This document shows positions 48,536 through 60,759 of a stretch of DNA of 64,000 nucleotides, in pieces. The stretch is taken from the NCBI RefSeq assembly GCF_947387555.1, contig NZ_CANDNZ010000002.1, positions 558,001-622,000 on the forward strand, read 5' to 3'. Position 1 is the stretch's first letter. The number at the start of each line of letters is the position of its first letter. Both the position numbers and the translations under genes were made by a program. A model generated the notes under the pieces. It made no database searches. It was not told where the DNA came from and saw only the letters and a program-made list of their open reading frames with translations. This stretch comes from Thalassomonas sp. RHCl1 (GTDB taxonomy: Bacteria > Pseudomonadota > Gammaproteobacteria > Enterobacterales > Alteromonadaceae).

Positions 48536-48708
48536 GTTTTCTTGCCTTGAAAAAATACCAAGTGATTATTGCCAGCTATTTTAATGCGCTTTGAATTCCT
48601 ATACTATGCGCGCGCAAAATAAATTTTTACGCTTAGGTCAAAATCAAGCCAGAGTGGCTTGGAACACTCTTTTCCCTAAGTGCTTGGCAATTGAAAGTAG
48701 GAAACTAA

Positions 48709-50940
<2,232 letters not shown>

Positions 50941-50962
50941 TTCCTCAATAGAAAGTTGTTTG

Positions 50963-50995
50963 AAGGGCTAAGTAGCAATACTTGGCCCTTTTTAT
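50963..50995 (+). terminator. Terminator of the monomeric isocitrate dehydrogenase gene
   Basis: AAGGGCTAAGT (50963-50973) pairs with ACTTGGCCCTT (50980-50990) with one G-T pair, followed by TTTT. Confidence 0.85.
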
Positions 50996-51418
50996 ATGCA
51001 GGAGTAGATACTCCTAAAAATGAATGGGCTGTTTATTACCGTCAGATAGGCCATCTTGATATTAAGATAAACAAGCTTTTTACGTGCGCTGAGTCGATAA
51101 AATATTTGCAGTCTGCAAATTAATATGCGATGAAATTCCTATTAAGCTAAGTTTATCAGCCATCTTTCCTGTCAAATTAATTTACACTTCACCTTTCTCC
51201 CTATTATTCATAATATTTATATTTATTATCACTAAAAAATGATTAGTGTAATTACTCCTTTTGCTTTAATTTAGCATAAGACACTTTACAGGTTGCAAAA
51301 CAAGTAATAATAACTAAGGTTTATTAAATACTTACCCTGAATTCATTCAATCGGCTCTAAGCCTGTATCTTGTTTGATTTAGTTCTGGAATTATCCCTTT
51401 ATGACTGGAGAGTCCTAT
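50996..51418 (+). promoter_or_regulatory. Long AT-rich leader of the dimeric isocitrate dehydrogenase gene
   Basis: About 420 bases without a gene, strongly AT-rich from 51120 to 51340, separate the two isocitrate dehydrogenase genes. The region must hold the icd promoter. I cannot mark -35 and -10 boxes with confidence. A short symmetric TCTTGATATTAAGA lies at about 51054. Confidence 0.4.
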
Positions 51419-52669
51419 ATGTCTAGTAACATCGTAATACCCAGCTCAGGCGAAAAAATCACTTTTGATAATGGAAAATTAATAGTACCGGCTAATCCTA
51501 TCATCCCCTTTATAGAAGGCGATGGCATCGGGGTTGATGTTACGCCGCCAATGATCAAGGTGGTCAATGCCGCAGTAGAAAAATCTTATGGCTCGTCGAG
51601 AAGCATCCACTGGATGGAAGTGTATGCCGGGGAAAAGGCAACGCAAATGTATGACTCAGAAACCTGGCTGCCGGACGAAACCCTGGAGATGTTCCGTGAA
51701 TATAAGGTGGGTATTAAAGGGCCGTTAACAACGCCTGTCGGCGGCGGTATGCGCTCATTAAATGTGGCCTTAAGACAAATTTTGGATCTGTATGTTTGTC
51801 AGCGCCCGGTACAGTGGTTTACCGGGGTACCGAGTCCGGTGAAGCATCCGGGGGAAGTGGATATGGTGATCTTCCGTGAAAACTCAGAAGATATCTATGC
51901 CGGCATTGAATACAAGGGCGGCAGTGAAGAAGCGCAAAAAGTCATTGATTTCTTAACCAAAGAAATGGGGGTGACAAAAATTCGTTTTACCGATGATTGC
52001 GGCATCGGGGTAAAACCTGTTTCTAAAGAAGGCACCCAACGTTTGGTACGTCAAGCCATTCAATATGCCATAGACAATAACCGGGATTCGGTCACCTTAG
52101 TGCACAAAGGTAACATTATGAAGTTTACCGAAGGGGCATTTAAGGATTGGGGCTATCAGCTGGCAAGAGAAGAGTTCGGCGCCGAATTGCTCGATGGCGG
52201 CCCCTGGTGTAGCCTGATAAACCCCAACACAGGCAAAGAGATCATCATCAAGGATGTGATTGCCGATGCCATGTTGCAGCAAATCCTGTTGCGCCCGGCG
52301 GAATATAGCGTGATCGCGACCTTAAACCTTAACGGCGATTATTTATCGGATGCGCTGGCGGCACAAGTAGGCGGCATAGGGATTGCGCCCGGGGCTAACT
52401 TAAATGATGAAGTGGCCATTTTTGAGGCCACCCACGGGACGGCGCCTAAATATGCCGGCCAAAACAAGGTCAACCCGGGCTCGGTGATTTTATCTGCTGA
52501 GATGATGCTGCGCCATATGGGCTGGTATGAAGCGGCAGATTTATTACTTAAGGGCATGTCCGGGGCCATTGCGGCTAAAACCGTTACCTATGACTTTGAG
52601 CGCCTGATGGATGATGCCACCTTAGTGACTTGTTCGGAATTTGGCGACTGTATTATTGAGCATATGTAA
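51419..52669 (+). CDS. icd: Isocitrate dehydrogenase (NADP), dimeric type
   Basis: I start at ATG 51419 because GGAGAG (51404-51409) lies nine bases upstream; the frame is open six codons further. The resulting 416 residues equal E. coli Icd. Key parts are [31 protein letters not shown] with the Ser that AceK phosphorylates in E. coli, [19 protein letters not shown], and [19 protein letters not shown]. The presence of that Ser suggests control by the glyoxylate-branch kinase if aceK exists elsewhere. It is the second isocitrate dehydrogenase in tandem. Confidence 0.96.
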   Translation: MSSNIVIPSSGEKITFDNGKLIVPANPIIPFIEGDGIGVDVTPPMIKVVNAAVEKSYGSSRSIHWMEVYAGEKATQMYDSETWLPDETLEMFREYKVGIKGPLTTPVGGGMRSLNVALRQILDLYVCQRPVQWFTGVPSPVKHPGEVDMVIFRENSEDIYAGIEYKGGSEEAQKVIDFLTKEMGVTKIRFTDDCGIGVKPVSKEGTQRLVRQAIQYAIDNNRDSVTLVHKGNIMKFTEGAFKDWGYQLAREEFGAELLDGGPWCSLINPNTGKEIIIKDVIADAMLQQILLRPAEYSVIATLNLNGDYLSDALAAQVGGIGIAPGANLNDEVAIFEATHGTAPKYAGQNKVNPGSVILSAEMMLRHMGWYEAADLLLKGMSGAIAAKTVTYDFERLMDDATLVTCSEFGDCIIEHM

Positions 52670-52697
52670 TTATTATTTATTCTAAGCAATAAATCAG

Positions 52698-52724
52698 GCC
52701 AGGGACTTTTCCCTGGCTTTTTTA
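52698..52724 (+). terminator. Terminator of icd
   Basis: GCCAGGGA (52698-52705) pairs with TCCCTGGC (52710-52717), then a run of seven T. Confidence 0.92.
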
Positions 52725-52780
52725 TACATGGATGTAAAGGTGCAGTGGATATATGAAGCGATACTGTGAAGAGCAGACAT

Positions 52781-52812
52781 AAAAAAACACAGCATAAATG
52801 CTGTGTTTTTTA
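52781..52812 (-). terminator. Terminator of cspD
   Basis: AAAAAACACAGCA and TGCTGTGTTTTTT form a perfect stem with a TAAA loop; read leftward it ends in a T-run downstream of cspD. Confidence 0.9.
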
Positions 52813-52859
52813 TAGATTATCTTTTGATACTACATAAGATAACTATATCTGAAGTCGGC

Positions 52860-53081
52860 TTATTCGCTTTCTTCAGGATCTTGCGGTTTAATGCTAGCTG
52901 CGTGGTGTCCTTTCGGTCCTTCATTCAGCTCGTAATTAACATCTTGTCCAGCTTTCAACGTGCGGTATCCATCCATTTGAATTGTTGAGTAGTGAGCAAA
53001 AATGTCTTCTCCGCCATTATCTGGACGAATAAAGCCAAAACCTTTCGCATTATTAAACCATTTAACTGTACCGTGAGCCAT
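52860..53081 (-). CDS. cspD: Cold-shock domain protein CspD
   Basis: This 73-residue protein has both RNA-binding motifs of the cold-shock domain, KGFGFI and DIFAHYS. It matches E. coli CspD closely (GTVKWFNNAKGFGFI, HYSTIQMDGYRTLKAGQ) and, like it, is divergent from clpS-clpA. CspD blocks DNA replication in stationary phase and is degraded by Lon in E. coli. The upstream gap of about 210 bases should contain both promoters. Confidence 0.93.
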   Translation of the reverse strand: MAHGTVKWFNNAKGFGFIRPDNGGEDIFAHYSTIQMDGYRTLKAGQDVNYELNEGPKGHHAASIKPQDPEESE

Positions 53082-53292
53082 ACATCAACTTCCTTCTAAA
53101 TCCTTCAGTAATTAGGTATGCTTCCCTAAAAGCATTTGCACAATGAGCGCGGTGACTAATAATCAGTCACTTATTGAATCGTAGATAAATTGATGTAATA
53201 GTCAAGTTGTTTTTGAAATTTATTTATTTTTTTGTGCTGACTTTTTAAAAAACTTTGCAGCAAAATTAATTCGTAGAGACTAATATAATCTT

Positions 53293-53619
53293 ATGAGTAG
53301 TAGGAAAGAACTAACCCAAAACCAAGAAGTCATGGAAGAGGTGGTTAAGGAGAGAGAAAAGCTCGAAAAACCGCCCATGTACACTGTTGTCTTGTTAAAT
53401 GATGATTACACGCCGATGGACTTCGTAGTTGAAATTTTGCGTAGATTTTTTAATATGGATTCAGATACAGCAACTGAGACCATGTTAACAATTCACTATA
53501 AAGGTAAAGCTCGATGTGGCATATATACTGCAGAGGTAGCAGAAACCAAAGTTGAACAAGTTATTCGTTATGCTTTCGAACATCAGCACCCGTTACAGTG
53601 TTCGATGGAAAAAGTATAG
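53293..53619 (+). CDS. clpS: ATP-dependent Clp protease adaptor ClpS
   Basis: The 108-residue adaptor has the ClpS core [20 protein letters not shown] and the C-terminal [15 protein letters not shown]. ClpS recognises N-degrons, chiefly proteins with Leu, Phe, Trp or Tyr at the N-terminus, and delivers them to ClpA. It is followed by clpA after 29 bases. The Leu/Phe transferases that create such N-degrons (aat, bpt) are nearby at 56366-57768. Confidence 0.96.
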   Translation: MSSRKELTQNQEVMEEVVKEREKLEKPPMYTVVLLNDDYTPMDFVVEILRRFFNMDSDTATETMLTIHYKGKARCGIYTAEVAETKVEQVIRYAFEHQHPLQCSMEKV

Positions 53620-53648
53620 ACTCGCAAGATTTTGATATGGAGTAACAT

Positions 53649-55904
53649 ATGCTGAATAAAGATTTAGAAATATCACTAAATTTAGCTTTTCGTCAGGCCA
53701 AAGAATCCCGCCATGAATTTATGACAGTAGAGCACTTGTTGCTTGCATTATTGGATAACCCCTCGGCAACCGAAGCATTAAGGGCTTGCGGAGCGGATAT
53801 GATTAAGTTACGGAAAAGTCTGCTCGATTTTATCGGCGAGACAACCCCTATGATCCCCAGCGATGAAGAAGAACGAGAAACCCAGCCGACATTAGGCTTT
53901 CAGCGGGTATTACAAAGAGCGGTGTTTCATGTCCAGTCTTCAGGTAAAAGTGAAGTTAATGGTTCAAATGTCTTGGTGGCCATTTTTAGCGAGCAGGAAT
54001 CCCAGGCCGCCTATATCCTGAAAAAGTCCGATATCAGCCGCTTGGATATCGTCAACTATATTTCCCACGGCATTGCAAAAGTTGATCAGGCCGATAGCCA
54101 TAATACCGAAGAGCAGGAGCGCCAGGCAGAAGAAGAACCGCGTGTTATCGAGAACTTTGCAGTCAACCTTAATGAAGAAGCGACAAAGGGCAATATAGAC
54201 CCGCTTATTGGCCGTGATGATGAATTAGAACGTACCTTGCAGGTATTAAGTCGTCGCCGTAAGAATAACCCGCTGTTTGTCGGCGAAGCAGGTGTCGGTA
54301 AAACGGCAATTGCCGAAGGGCTGGCTAACTTGATCGTCTCTGAAAAAGTGCCGGATTTTTTAACAGATGCCACTATCTACTCCCTGGATATGGGGGCCTT
54401 GTTAGCAGGAACTAAATATCGCGGAGATTTTGAAAAGCGTTTTAAAGCCCTGCTGAAAGAATTGGAAAATGACAAAAGTGCCATTTTGTTTATCGATGAA
54501 ATCCATACCATTATTGGCGCCGGTGCGGCTTCCGGTGGTATGATGGATGCCTCCAATTTGATCAAACCGCTATTATCCGGCGGTAAACTGCGTTGTCTTG
54601 GCTCAACCACTTACCAGGAATACCAGAGTATTTTTGAGAAAGACCGTGCCCTGGCCAGACGTTTCCAAAAAATTGATATTGCCGAGCCAAGCATCGACGA
54701 TACCACTAAGATTTTAGTGGGTTTAAAAGATAAATATGAATCCCACCACGGTATACGCTATACCAATAAAGCCCTTAAAGCAGCAGCTTCGTTATCGGCT
54801 AAATATATCAATGAACGTTTCCTGCCGGATAAAGCGATAGATGTTATTGATGAAGCTGGTGCAAAGCAGCAGTTGATTGCACCATCAAAGCGCAAAAAAG
54901 TGATCAATAATACTGATATCGAAACCATAGTGGCTAAAATGGCCCGTATACCGGAAAAATCTGTTTCCCTGACGGAAAAAGATAGCCTGAAGAACCTGGA
55001 TCGGAATTTGAAACTTGTGGTCTTTGGTCAGGACAGTGCAATTGATGAATTAACCTCAGTGATCCGCCTCTCCCGTGCCGGTTTAGGCAGCGAGTTAAAA
55101 CCTGTGGGCTCATTCCTGTTTGCCGGCCCTACCGGGGTGGGTAAAACGGAAATTACCCAACAACTGGCAAAAATATTAGGCGTTGAGTTATTACGTTTTG
55201 ATATGTCCGAGTACATGGAAAAACATGCCGTCAGCCGTTTGATCGGGGCGCCTCCTGGTTATGTGGGTTATGAGCAGGGCGGTTTGCTGACCGATGCAGT
55301 GATCAAACATCCTCACGCTGTGGTGCTGTTGGATGAAATCGAAAAAGCCCATGAAGATGTTTATAATATTTTACTGCAGGTGATGGATCACGGTACCTTA
55401 ACGGACAATAACGGCCGTAAAGCGGATTTCAGAAATGTTATTTTAGTTTTAACCACCAATGCCGGTGTTGCCGAAACCACCCGCCAATCCATAGGTTTTA
55501 AACAGCAGGATCACAGCGTTGATGCCATGAAGGAAATCAACAGCGTCTTTTCTCCTGAGTTTAGAAACCGTTTGGATAACATTGTTTGGTTTAATCATCT
55601 CACCACAGCTATTATCCAGCAGGTTATTGATAAATTTATCGTCGAGCTGCAGGCGCAATTGGATGAAAAAGGTGTTTCTTTAGAATTAACTAAAGAAGCG
55701 AAGAACTGGCTGGCGAAACACGGCTATGACAAAGCCATGGGGGCACGGCCAATGGCCAGGGTCATTCAGGAGCATGTGAAAAAACCGCTTGCCAATGAGT
55801 TACTCTTTGGCGAACTAACTCAAGGGGGAGTTGCCAGAGCCGGAGTCAAGAAAGATAAGCTGGTCTTTAGCTTTGAACAGAAAAGAGAGTTAGTTGAGCA
55901 TTAA
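53649..55904 (+). CDS. clpA: Clp protease ATPase subunit ClpA
   Basis: A 751-residue AAA+ unfoldase with two ATPase modules. The N domain (LNLAFRQAKESRHEFMTVEH) is followed by Walker A GEAGVGKT near residue 213 and GPTGVGKT near 493, with Walker B LFIDEIHT and VVLLDEIEKAH. It unfolds substrates and feeds ClpP. Near-normal length and the clpS-clpA pair make the assignment firm. Confidence 0.97.
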   Translation: MLNKDLEISLNLAFRQAKESRHEFMTVEHLLLALLDNPSATEALRACGADMIKLRKSLLDFIGETTPMIPSDEEERETQPTLGFQRVLQRAVFHVQSSGKSEVNGSNVLVAIFSEQESQAAYILKKSDISRLDIVNYISHGIAKVDQADSHNTEEQERQAEEEPRVIENFAVNLNEEATKGNIDPLIGRDDELERTLQVLSRRRKNNPLFVGEAGVGKTAIAEGLANLIVSEKVPDFLTDATIYSLDMGALLAGTKYRGDFEKRFKALLKELENDKSAILFIDEIHTIIGAGAASGGMMDASNLIKPLLSGGKLRCLGSTTYQEYQSIFEKDRALARRFQKIDIAEPSIDDTTKILVGLKDKYESHHGIRYTNKALKAAASLSAKYINERFLPDKAIDVIDEAGAKQQLIAPSKRKKVINNTDIETIVAKMARIPEKSVSLTEKDSLKNLDRNLKLVVFGQDSAIDELTSVIRLSRAGLGSELKPVGSFLFAGPTGVGKTEITQQLAKILGVELLRFDMSEYMEKHAVSRLIGAPPGYVGYEQGGLLTDAVIKHPHAVVLLDEIEKAHEDVYNILLQVMDHGTLTDNNGRKADFRNVILVLTTNAGVAETTRQSIGFKQQDHSVDAMKEINSVFSPEFRNRLDNIVWFNHLTTAIIQQVIDKFIVELQAQLDEKGVSLELTKEAKNWLAKHGYDKAMGARPMARVIQEHVKKPLANELLFGELTQGGVARAGVKKDKLVFSFEQKRELVEH

Positions 55905-55923
55905 GCACAAAGGATCTTTTAAT

Positions 55924-55955
55924 AAAGCCGGGTATTTCACCCGGCTTTGTTTTTC
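55924..55955 (+). terminator. Terminator of clpA
   Basis: AAAGCCGGGT (55924-55933) pairs with ACCCGGCTTT (55939-55948), then GTTTTT. Confidence 0.9.
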
Positions 55956-56008
55956 TAAATACCGGAAAAGCTGTGAATTTATGTTATAGGTAATAAAAGT
56001 TGCGCAAT

Positions 56009-56040
56009 AAAAAGCCCTGTCGAGCAGGGCTTTTACTTTT
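56009..56040 (-). terminator. Terminator of infA
   Basis: AAAAGCCCTG/CAGGGCTTTT with a TCGAG loop. It lies between the convergent clpA and infA genes and may work on both strands. Confidence 0.85.
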
Positions 56041-56061
56041 TAATCTTTAACCCGTCAGGTT

Positions 56062-56286
<225 letters not shown>

Positions 56287-56365
56287 CTAAACCTCTAATG
56301 TTGTGCATAAATAAAAAGCTGCGCAGATGATGCCCAATTGCACGGCTAATGTAAAGGCATACAGG

Positions 56366-57070
56366 CTATTTATTTACGATTAACCAGTTATTTTCCGTTA
56401 ATTTTTCATATGGAAAGTATCTATCCTTATAATTCATTTTTTGGCACTTATCTATTTGGTAGCCTAAATACAAATAGGGCAGGTTGATTTCTGCACAAAT
56501 CCTGATCTGATTGAGGATAGAAAGTATGCCTAAAGCCGATTTTCTATAGTCAGGATGGTAAAAGGTATAGACAGCCGACAAGGCATTTTCCAGTTTATCG
56601 GTGACCGCAACACTGATTAATTCTTCTTTATCCCAGGTTTCTATGAACAGCTGCTCTGATATCTTACAGGAAAGAAAATTTTTAAATTGCTGGTAGCTGG
56701 CGGGGTACATGGCACCGTCGGCATGTACGGTATTGATATATTTCTCATATAAGGGGTAATACTCGTCCTTTAGTTCGGTTGATTTCTTCAATACGAAGTG
56801 ACTATTTCGCTTGAGTAATCGCTTCTGGCTCCTGGATGGGGAAAAAGAACCCACCAGTACCCGGATTGACTGACAGGCATTACAACTGGGGCAGTGGGGA
56901 CGGTAAATCTGGTTACCGCTGCGCCGAAAGCCCTGGGTCATTAGCCAAGTGTAACTGTCGTTATTCTGGAATCTGTCGTCAACGGCGATTAATAGCCTTT
57001 CTTGCTCTTCGGGTAAATAATTACAGGGAAAAGTTTTGGTAATACCGAGTTTGAAATCTGAGCTACTCAT
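56366..57070 (-). CDS. bpt: Aspartate/glutamate leucyltransferase Bpt
   Basis: I start at ATG 57068-57070 (MSSSDFKLG), which lies just after the aat stop at 57073; an in-frame ATG at 57097 would overlap aat. The 234-residue enzyme shows [19 protein letters not shown] and the later [18 protein letters not shown] and [17 protein letters not shown]. Bpt transfers Leu to proteins with N-terminal Asp or Glu, marking them for ClpS/ClpA. It lies directly downstream of aat, so both tagging enzymes are co-expressed. Confidence 0.94.
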   Translation of the reverse strand: MSSSDFKLGITKTFPCNYLPEEQERLLIAVDDRFQNNDSYTWLMTQGFRRSGNQIYRPHCPSCNACQSIRVLVGSFSPSRSQKRLLKRNSHFVLKKSTELKDEYYPLYEKYINTVHADGAMYPASYQQFKNFLSCKISEQLFIETWDKEELISVAVTDKLENALSAVYTFYHPDYRKSALGILSILNQIRICAEINLPYLYLGYQIDKCQKMNYKDRYFPYEKLTENNWLIVNK

Positions 57071-57072
57071 AG

Positions 57073-57768
57073 TTACATCAAGGTGCGCTGCTGCCAAAAA
57101 TCGTGGGCAATTACCTTATTTATAGCAGTTTCTTTTAATTCAACAAAGGCTTGGCGGGAAATTTCAACGGCGCCCATTTCCTGTAAAAAAGGGTTGAGGA
57201 TTTGGCAATCGATAAAGGTAACCTTGATTTCTTTCAATAACTTCGCAAGCGATAACAGGGCGACTTTTGAGGCATTGCTGCGTTTGTAAAACATCGACTC
57301 TCCTGAGAAAAAGCCATTGATGGCAACACCGTAAAGGCCGCCGACCAATTCATTTTCCTGCCAGACTTCTATCGAATGGGCATAACCTTGCTGATGCAGA
57401 GCGATATAGGCAGCCTTCATCTGAGGAGTGATCCAGGTACCTTCTTTTCTGAAAGGGGCGTGGGCGCAAAGTTCGAGCACCCGGGTAAAGTCCCGGTTTA
57501 AGGTCACGGTAAAGGTTTGCCGGTTGAGAACTTTTCTTAAGGTCCGGTTGACCTTGATATCTTCTACCGGAATGATAGCACGGGGATCCGGTGACCACCA
57601 CATAATAGGATCGCCTTCATTAAACCAGGGGAAAATCCCGTGAGTATAGGCATTTACCAGGCGCTTTAGTGATAAGTCCCCGCCAAAGGCAAGTAATCCG
57701 TTGGGATCGGTTAATGCTTGGTTAAGCGGGGGAAACGCCAGAATTTCCGGATGGAGCTGAGGGATCAT
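57073..57768 (-). CDS. aat: Leucyl/phenylalanyl-tRNA-protein transferase
   Basis: The 231-residue enzyme transfers Leu or Phe from tRNA to N-terminal Lys or Arg of proteins. Characteristic parts are [40 protein letters not shown] and [20 protein letters not shown] with [16 protein letters not shown]. It sits between trxB and bpt with very short gaps, suggesting one operon, and supplies N-degrons to the ClpS/ClpA system encoded close by. Confidence 0.96.
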   Translation of the reverse strand: MIPQLHPEILAFPPLNQALTDPNGLLAFGGDLSLKRLVNAYTHGIFPWFNEGDPIMWWSPDPRAIIPVEDIKVNRTLRKVLNRQTFTVTLNRDFTRVLELCAHAPFRKEGTWITPQMKAAYIALHQQGYAHSIEVWQENELVGGLYGVAINGFFSGESMFYKRSNASKVALLSLAKLLKEIKVTFIDCQILNPFLQEMGAVEISRQAFVELKETAINKVIAHDFWQQRTLM

Positions 57769-57780
57769 CTGGCGCTGAAC

Positions 57781-58770
<990 letters not shown>

Positions 58771-58835
58771 TTATCAAACTCAATTGATTGGGATTCTAAG
58801 GAAATAACTCAAGGGGGTAAAATAAATTTTAATTA

Positions 58836-58872
58836 AAAAAAAAGTGCGCTTTTTCCAAAGCGCACTTTTTAT
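58836..58872 (-). terminator. Terminator of ald
   Basis: AAAAAGTGCGCTTT and AAAGCGCACTTTTT pair with a short TTCC loop; T-runs on both sides. It separates ald from trxB. Confidence 0.92.
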
Positions 58873-58921
58873 TTTACACTCATGTTTAAAATATGAGCTT
58901 TTTAGAGTATTTTCAAAGCCT

Positions 58922-60040
58922 TTAGTTGATCAGAGCAACTGCCGGATCAACATATTCAAAGCCTAAATTCTCGGCAACACTTTGACAGGTAACTTGACCG
59001 TCGATAACGTTAAGACCGTTTAACAGGTGTTTGTTATCCAGTAATGCCTGTACATGGCCTTTATTGGCGATTTGCAGGATATAAGGCAAGGTTGCGTTAT
59101 TTAATGCAAAAGTAGAAGTGCGAGGTACGGCACCCGGCATATTGGCAACACAATAGTGAACGACATCATCAACAATATAAGTTGGCTCGGCATGGGTTGT
59201 CGCTTTTGAAGTCTCGATACAACCACCCTGGTCGATGGCAACATCGACAATTGCCGCGCCCGGTTTCATGCTCTTGATATGCTCTTTGGTAACCAGTTTA
59301 GGTGCAGCTGCACCAGGAATAAGCACGCCACCGATCACTAAGTCGGCATCCAGTACATGTTTTTCCAGGGCATCGGCAGTAGAGTATATCGCTTTTACTT
59401 TATTACCAAACTGGGCGTCTAATTTACGTAATACATTGGTGTTACGATCTAATACGACAACATCGGCGCCCATACCAACTGCCATTTGTGCGGCATTGTT
59501 ACCAACCATACCGCCGCCGATAATCACAACTTTGGCCGGCTCAACACCCGGAACACCACCAAGCAGCATGCCGCGGCCGGCATTTGATTTTTCCAGTGCC
59601 TGGGCGCCTGCCTGGATAGACATACGACCGGCAACTTCAGACATCGGCGCCAATAATGGCAGGCCGCCGAAATCATCGGTTACGGTTTCATAGGCGATAC
59701 AGATAGCTTTGCTTTTGATCAAATCTTCTGTTTGCGGCAGATCCGGGGCCAGGTGCAAATAAGTGAATAATATCTGACCTTCCCTTAACATGGCGCGTTC
59801 TACCGCTTGTGGTTCTTTTACTTTAACGATCATTTCCGCCTGGGCAAAAACGTCGCTGGCCTGGTTGATGATGCTGGCACCGGCATCAACATAGTCCTGA
59901 TCGGTAAAGCCGATACCAATACCTGCATTTGTCTCAACAATGACTTCGTGACCGTGATTAATCAGCTCACGGACACTCGCCGGAACCATACCTACGCGAT
60001 ATTCGTGATTTTTAATTTCTTTTGGTACACCAATGATCAT
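58922..60040 (-). CDS. ald: Alanine dehydrogenase
   Basis: A 372-residue enzyme with MIIGVPKEIKNHEYRVGMVP at the start, the catalytic TYLHLAPD region and the NAD-binding VVIIGGGMVGNNAAQMAVGM. It interconverts alanine and pyruvate plus ammonia. It is divergent from lrp across 177 bases; since Lrp commonly controls ald-type genes and responds to alanine or leucine, direct regulation is likely but inferred. The gene is absent from this position in E. coli. Confidence 0.96.
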   Translation of the reverse strand: MIIGVPKEIKNHEYRVGMVPASVRELINHGHEVIVETNAGIGIGFTDQDYVDAGASIINQASDVFAQAEMIVKVKEPQAVERAMLREGQILFTYLHLAPDLPQTEDLIKSKAICIAYETVTDDFGGLPLLAPMSEVAGRMSIQAGAQALEKSNAGRGMLLGGVPGVEPAKVVIIGGGMVGNNAAQMAVGMGADVVVLDRNTNVLRKLDAQFGNKVKAIYSTADALEKHVLDADLVIGGVLIPGAAAPKLVTKEHIKSMKPGAAIVDVAIDQGGCIETSKATTHAEPTYIVDDVVHYCVANMPGAVPRTSTFALNNATLPYILQIANKGHVQALLDNKHLLNGLNVIDGQVTCQSVAENLGFEYVDPAVALIN

Positions 60041-60217
60041 ATTTGAATACTCTCTGTTTGTTATCTAGTTGCTTCTATCACTTAGTCTGATGACTAAGTT
60101 TTATAGCTTGTTGTATATATCTCTAGTATAAAACGCTTTTGGCAGAGTAACATGTCGTAATTATCTTGTTCTTAGAATATAATCCTGTAAAAGGGCTAAT
60201 TAATAGATAAATGTATA

Positions 60218-60700
60218 ATGAGTGACAGTAAAGGGAAAAAACTTGACCGTATTGACCGTAATATTTTATTTGAACTGCAACGGGATGGTCGCTTGTCCAA
60301 TATCGAACTCTCCAGAAGGGTAGGGCTGAGTCCGACCCCTTGTCTGGAGAGGGTCAAACGCCTTGAAAATGAAAATTATATTACCGGCTACCGGGCGACC
60401 CTCAACCCCCATAAACTGGACGCGGCTTTATTGGTCATCGTTGAGATCACCTTAACCAAAACCAGTCCGGATGTTTTTGATGACTTTTCCAAAGCCGTAG
60501 ACGAACTTGATGTTATTCAGGAGTGCCACCTGGTTTCCGGTAACTTTGACTTTTTGTTAAAAACCCGGGTGAAAGATATGCTGGCATATCGGGAGTTGCT
60601 CGGTGATACCCTATTAAGGTTGCCTGCGGTCAGCGAAAGCAGAACCTATGTGGTGATGGAAGAGGTGAAATCCTCGAATCTGATCGCAATTAAACGTTAA
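60218..60700 (+). CDS. lrp: Leucine-responsive regulatory protein
   Basis: The 160-residue regulator has the Lrp/AsnC helix-turn-helix (NIELSRRVGLSPTPCLERVK) and the ligand-binding RAM domain (QECHLVSGNFDFLLKTRVKD, RTYVVMEEVKSSN). The strong match to E. coli Lrp and the position upstream of ftsK identify it as the global regulator rather than a local AsnC type. It controls amino acid metabolism and probably the divergent ald gene. Confidence 0.95.
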   Translation: MSDSKGKKLDRIDRNILFELQRDGRLSNIELSRRVGLSPTPCLERVKRLENENYITGYRATLNPHKLDAALLVIVEITLTKTSPDVFDDFSKAVDELDVIQECHLVSGNFDFLLKTRVKDMLAYRELLGDTLLRLPAVSESRTYVVMEEVKSSNLIAIKR

Positions 60701-60759
60701 AACGTTTTCACAGGGCCAATAATTTGGTATTTTAAGGTCAAAATAATGAAAATTTTCCA

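Noticed and set aside
55905-56061. tRNA gene between clpA and infA, as serW in E. coli
   Set aside because: The gap contains only two terminator hairpins; no cloverleaf can be drawn.
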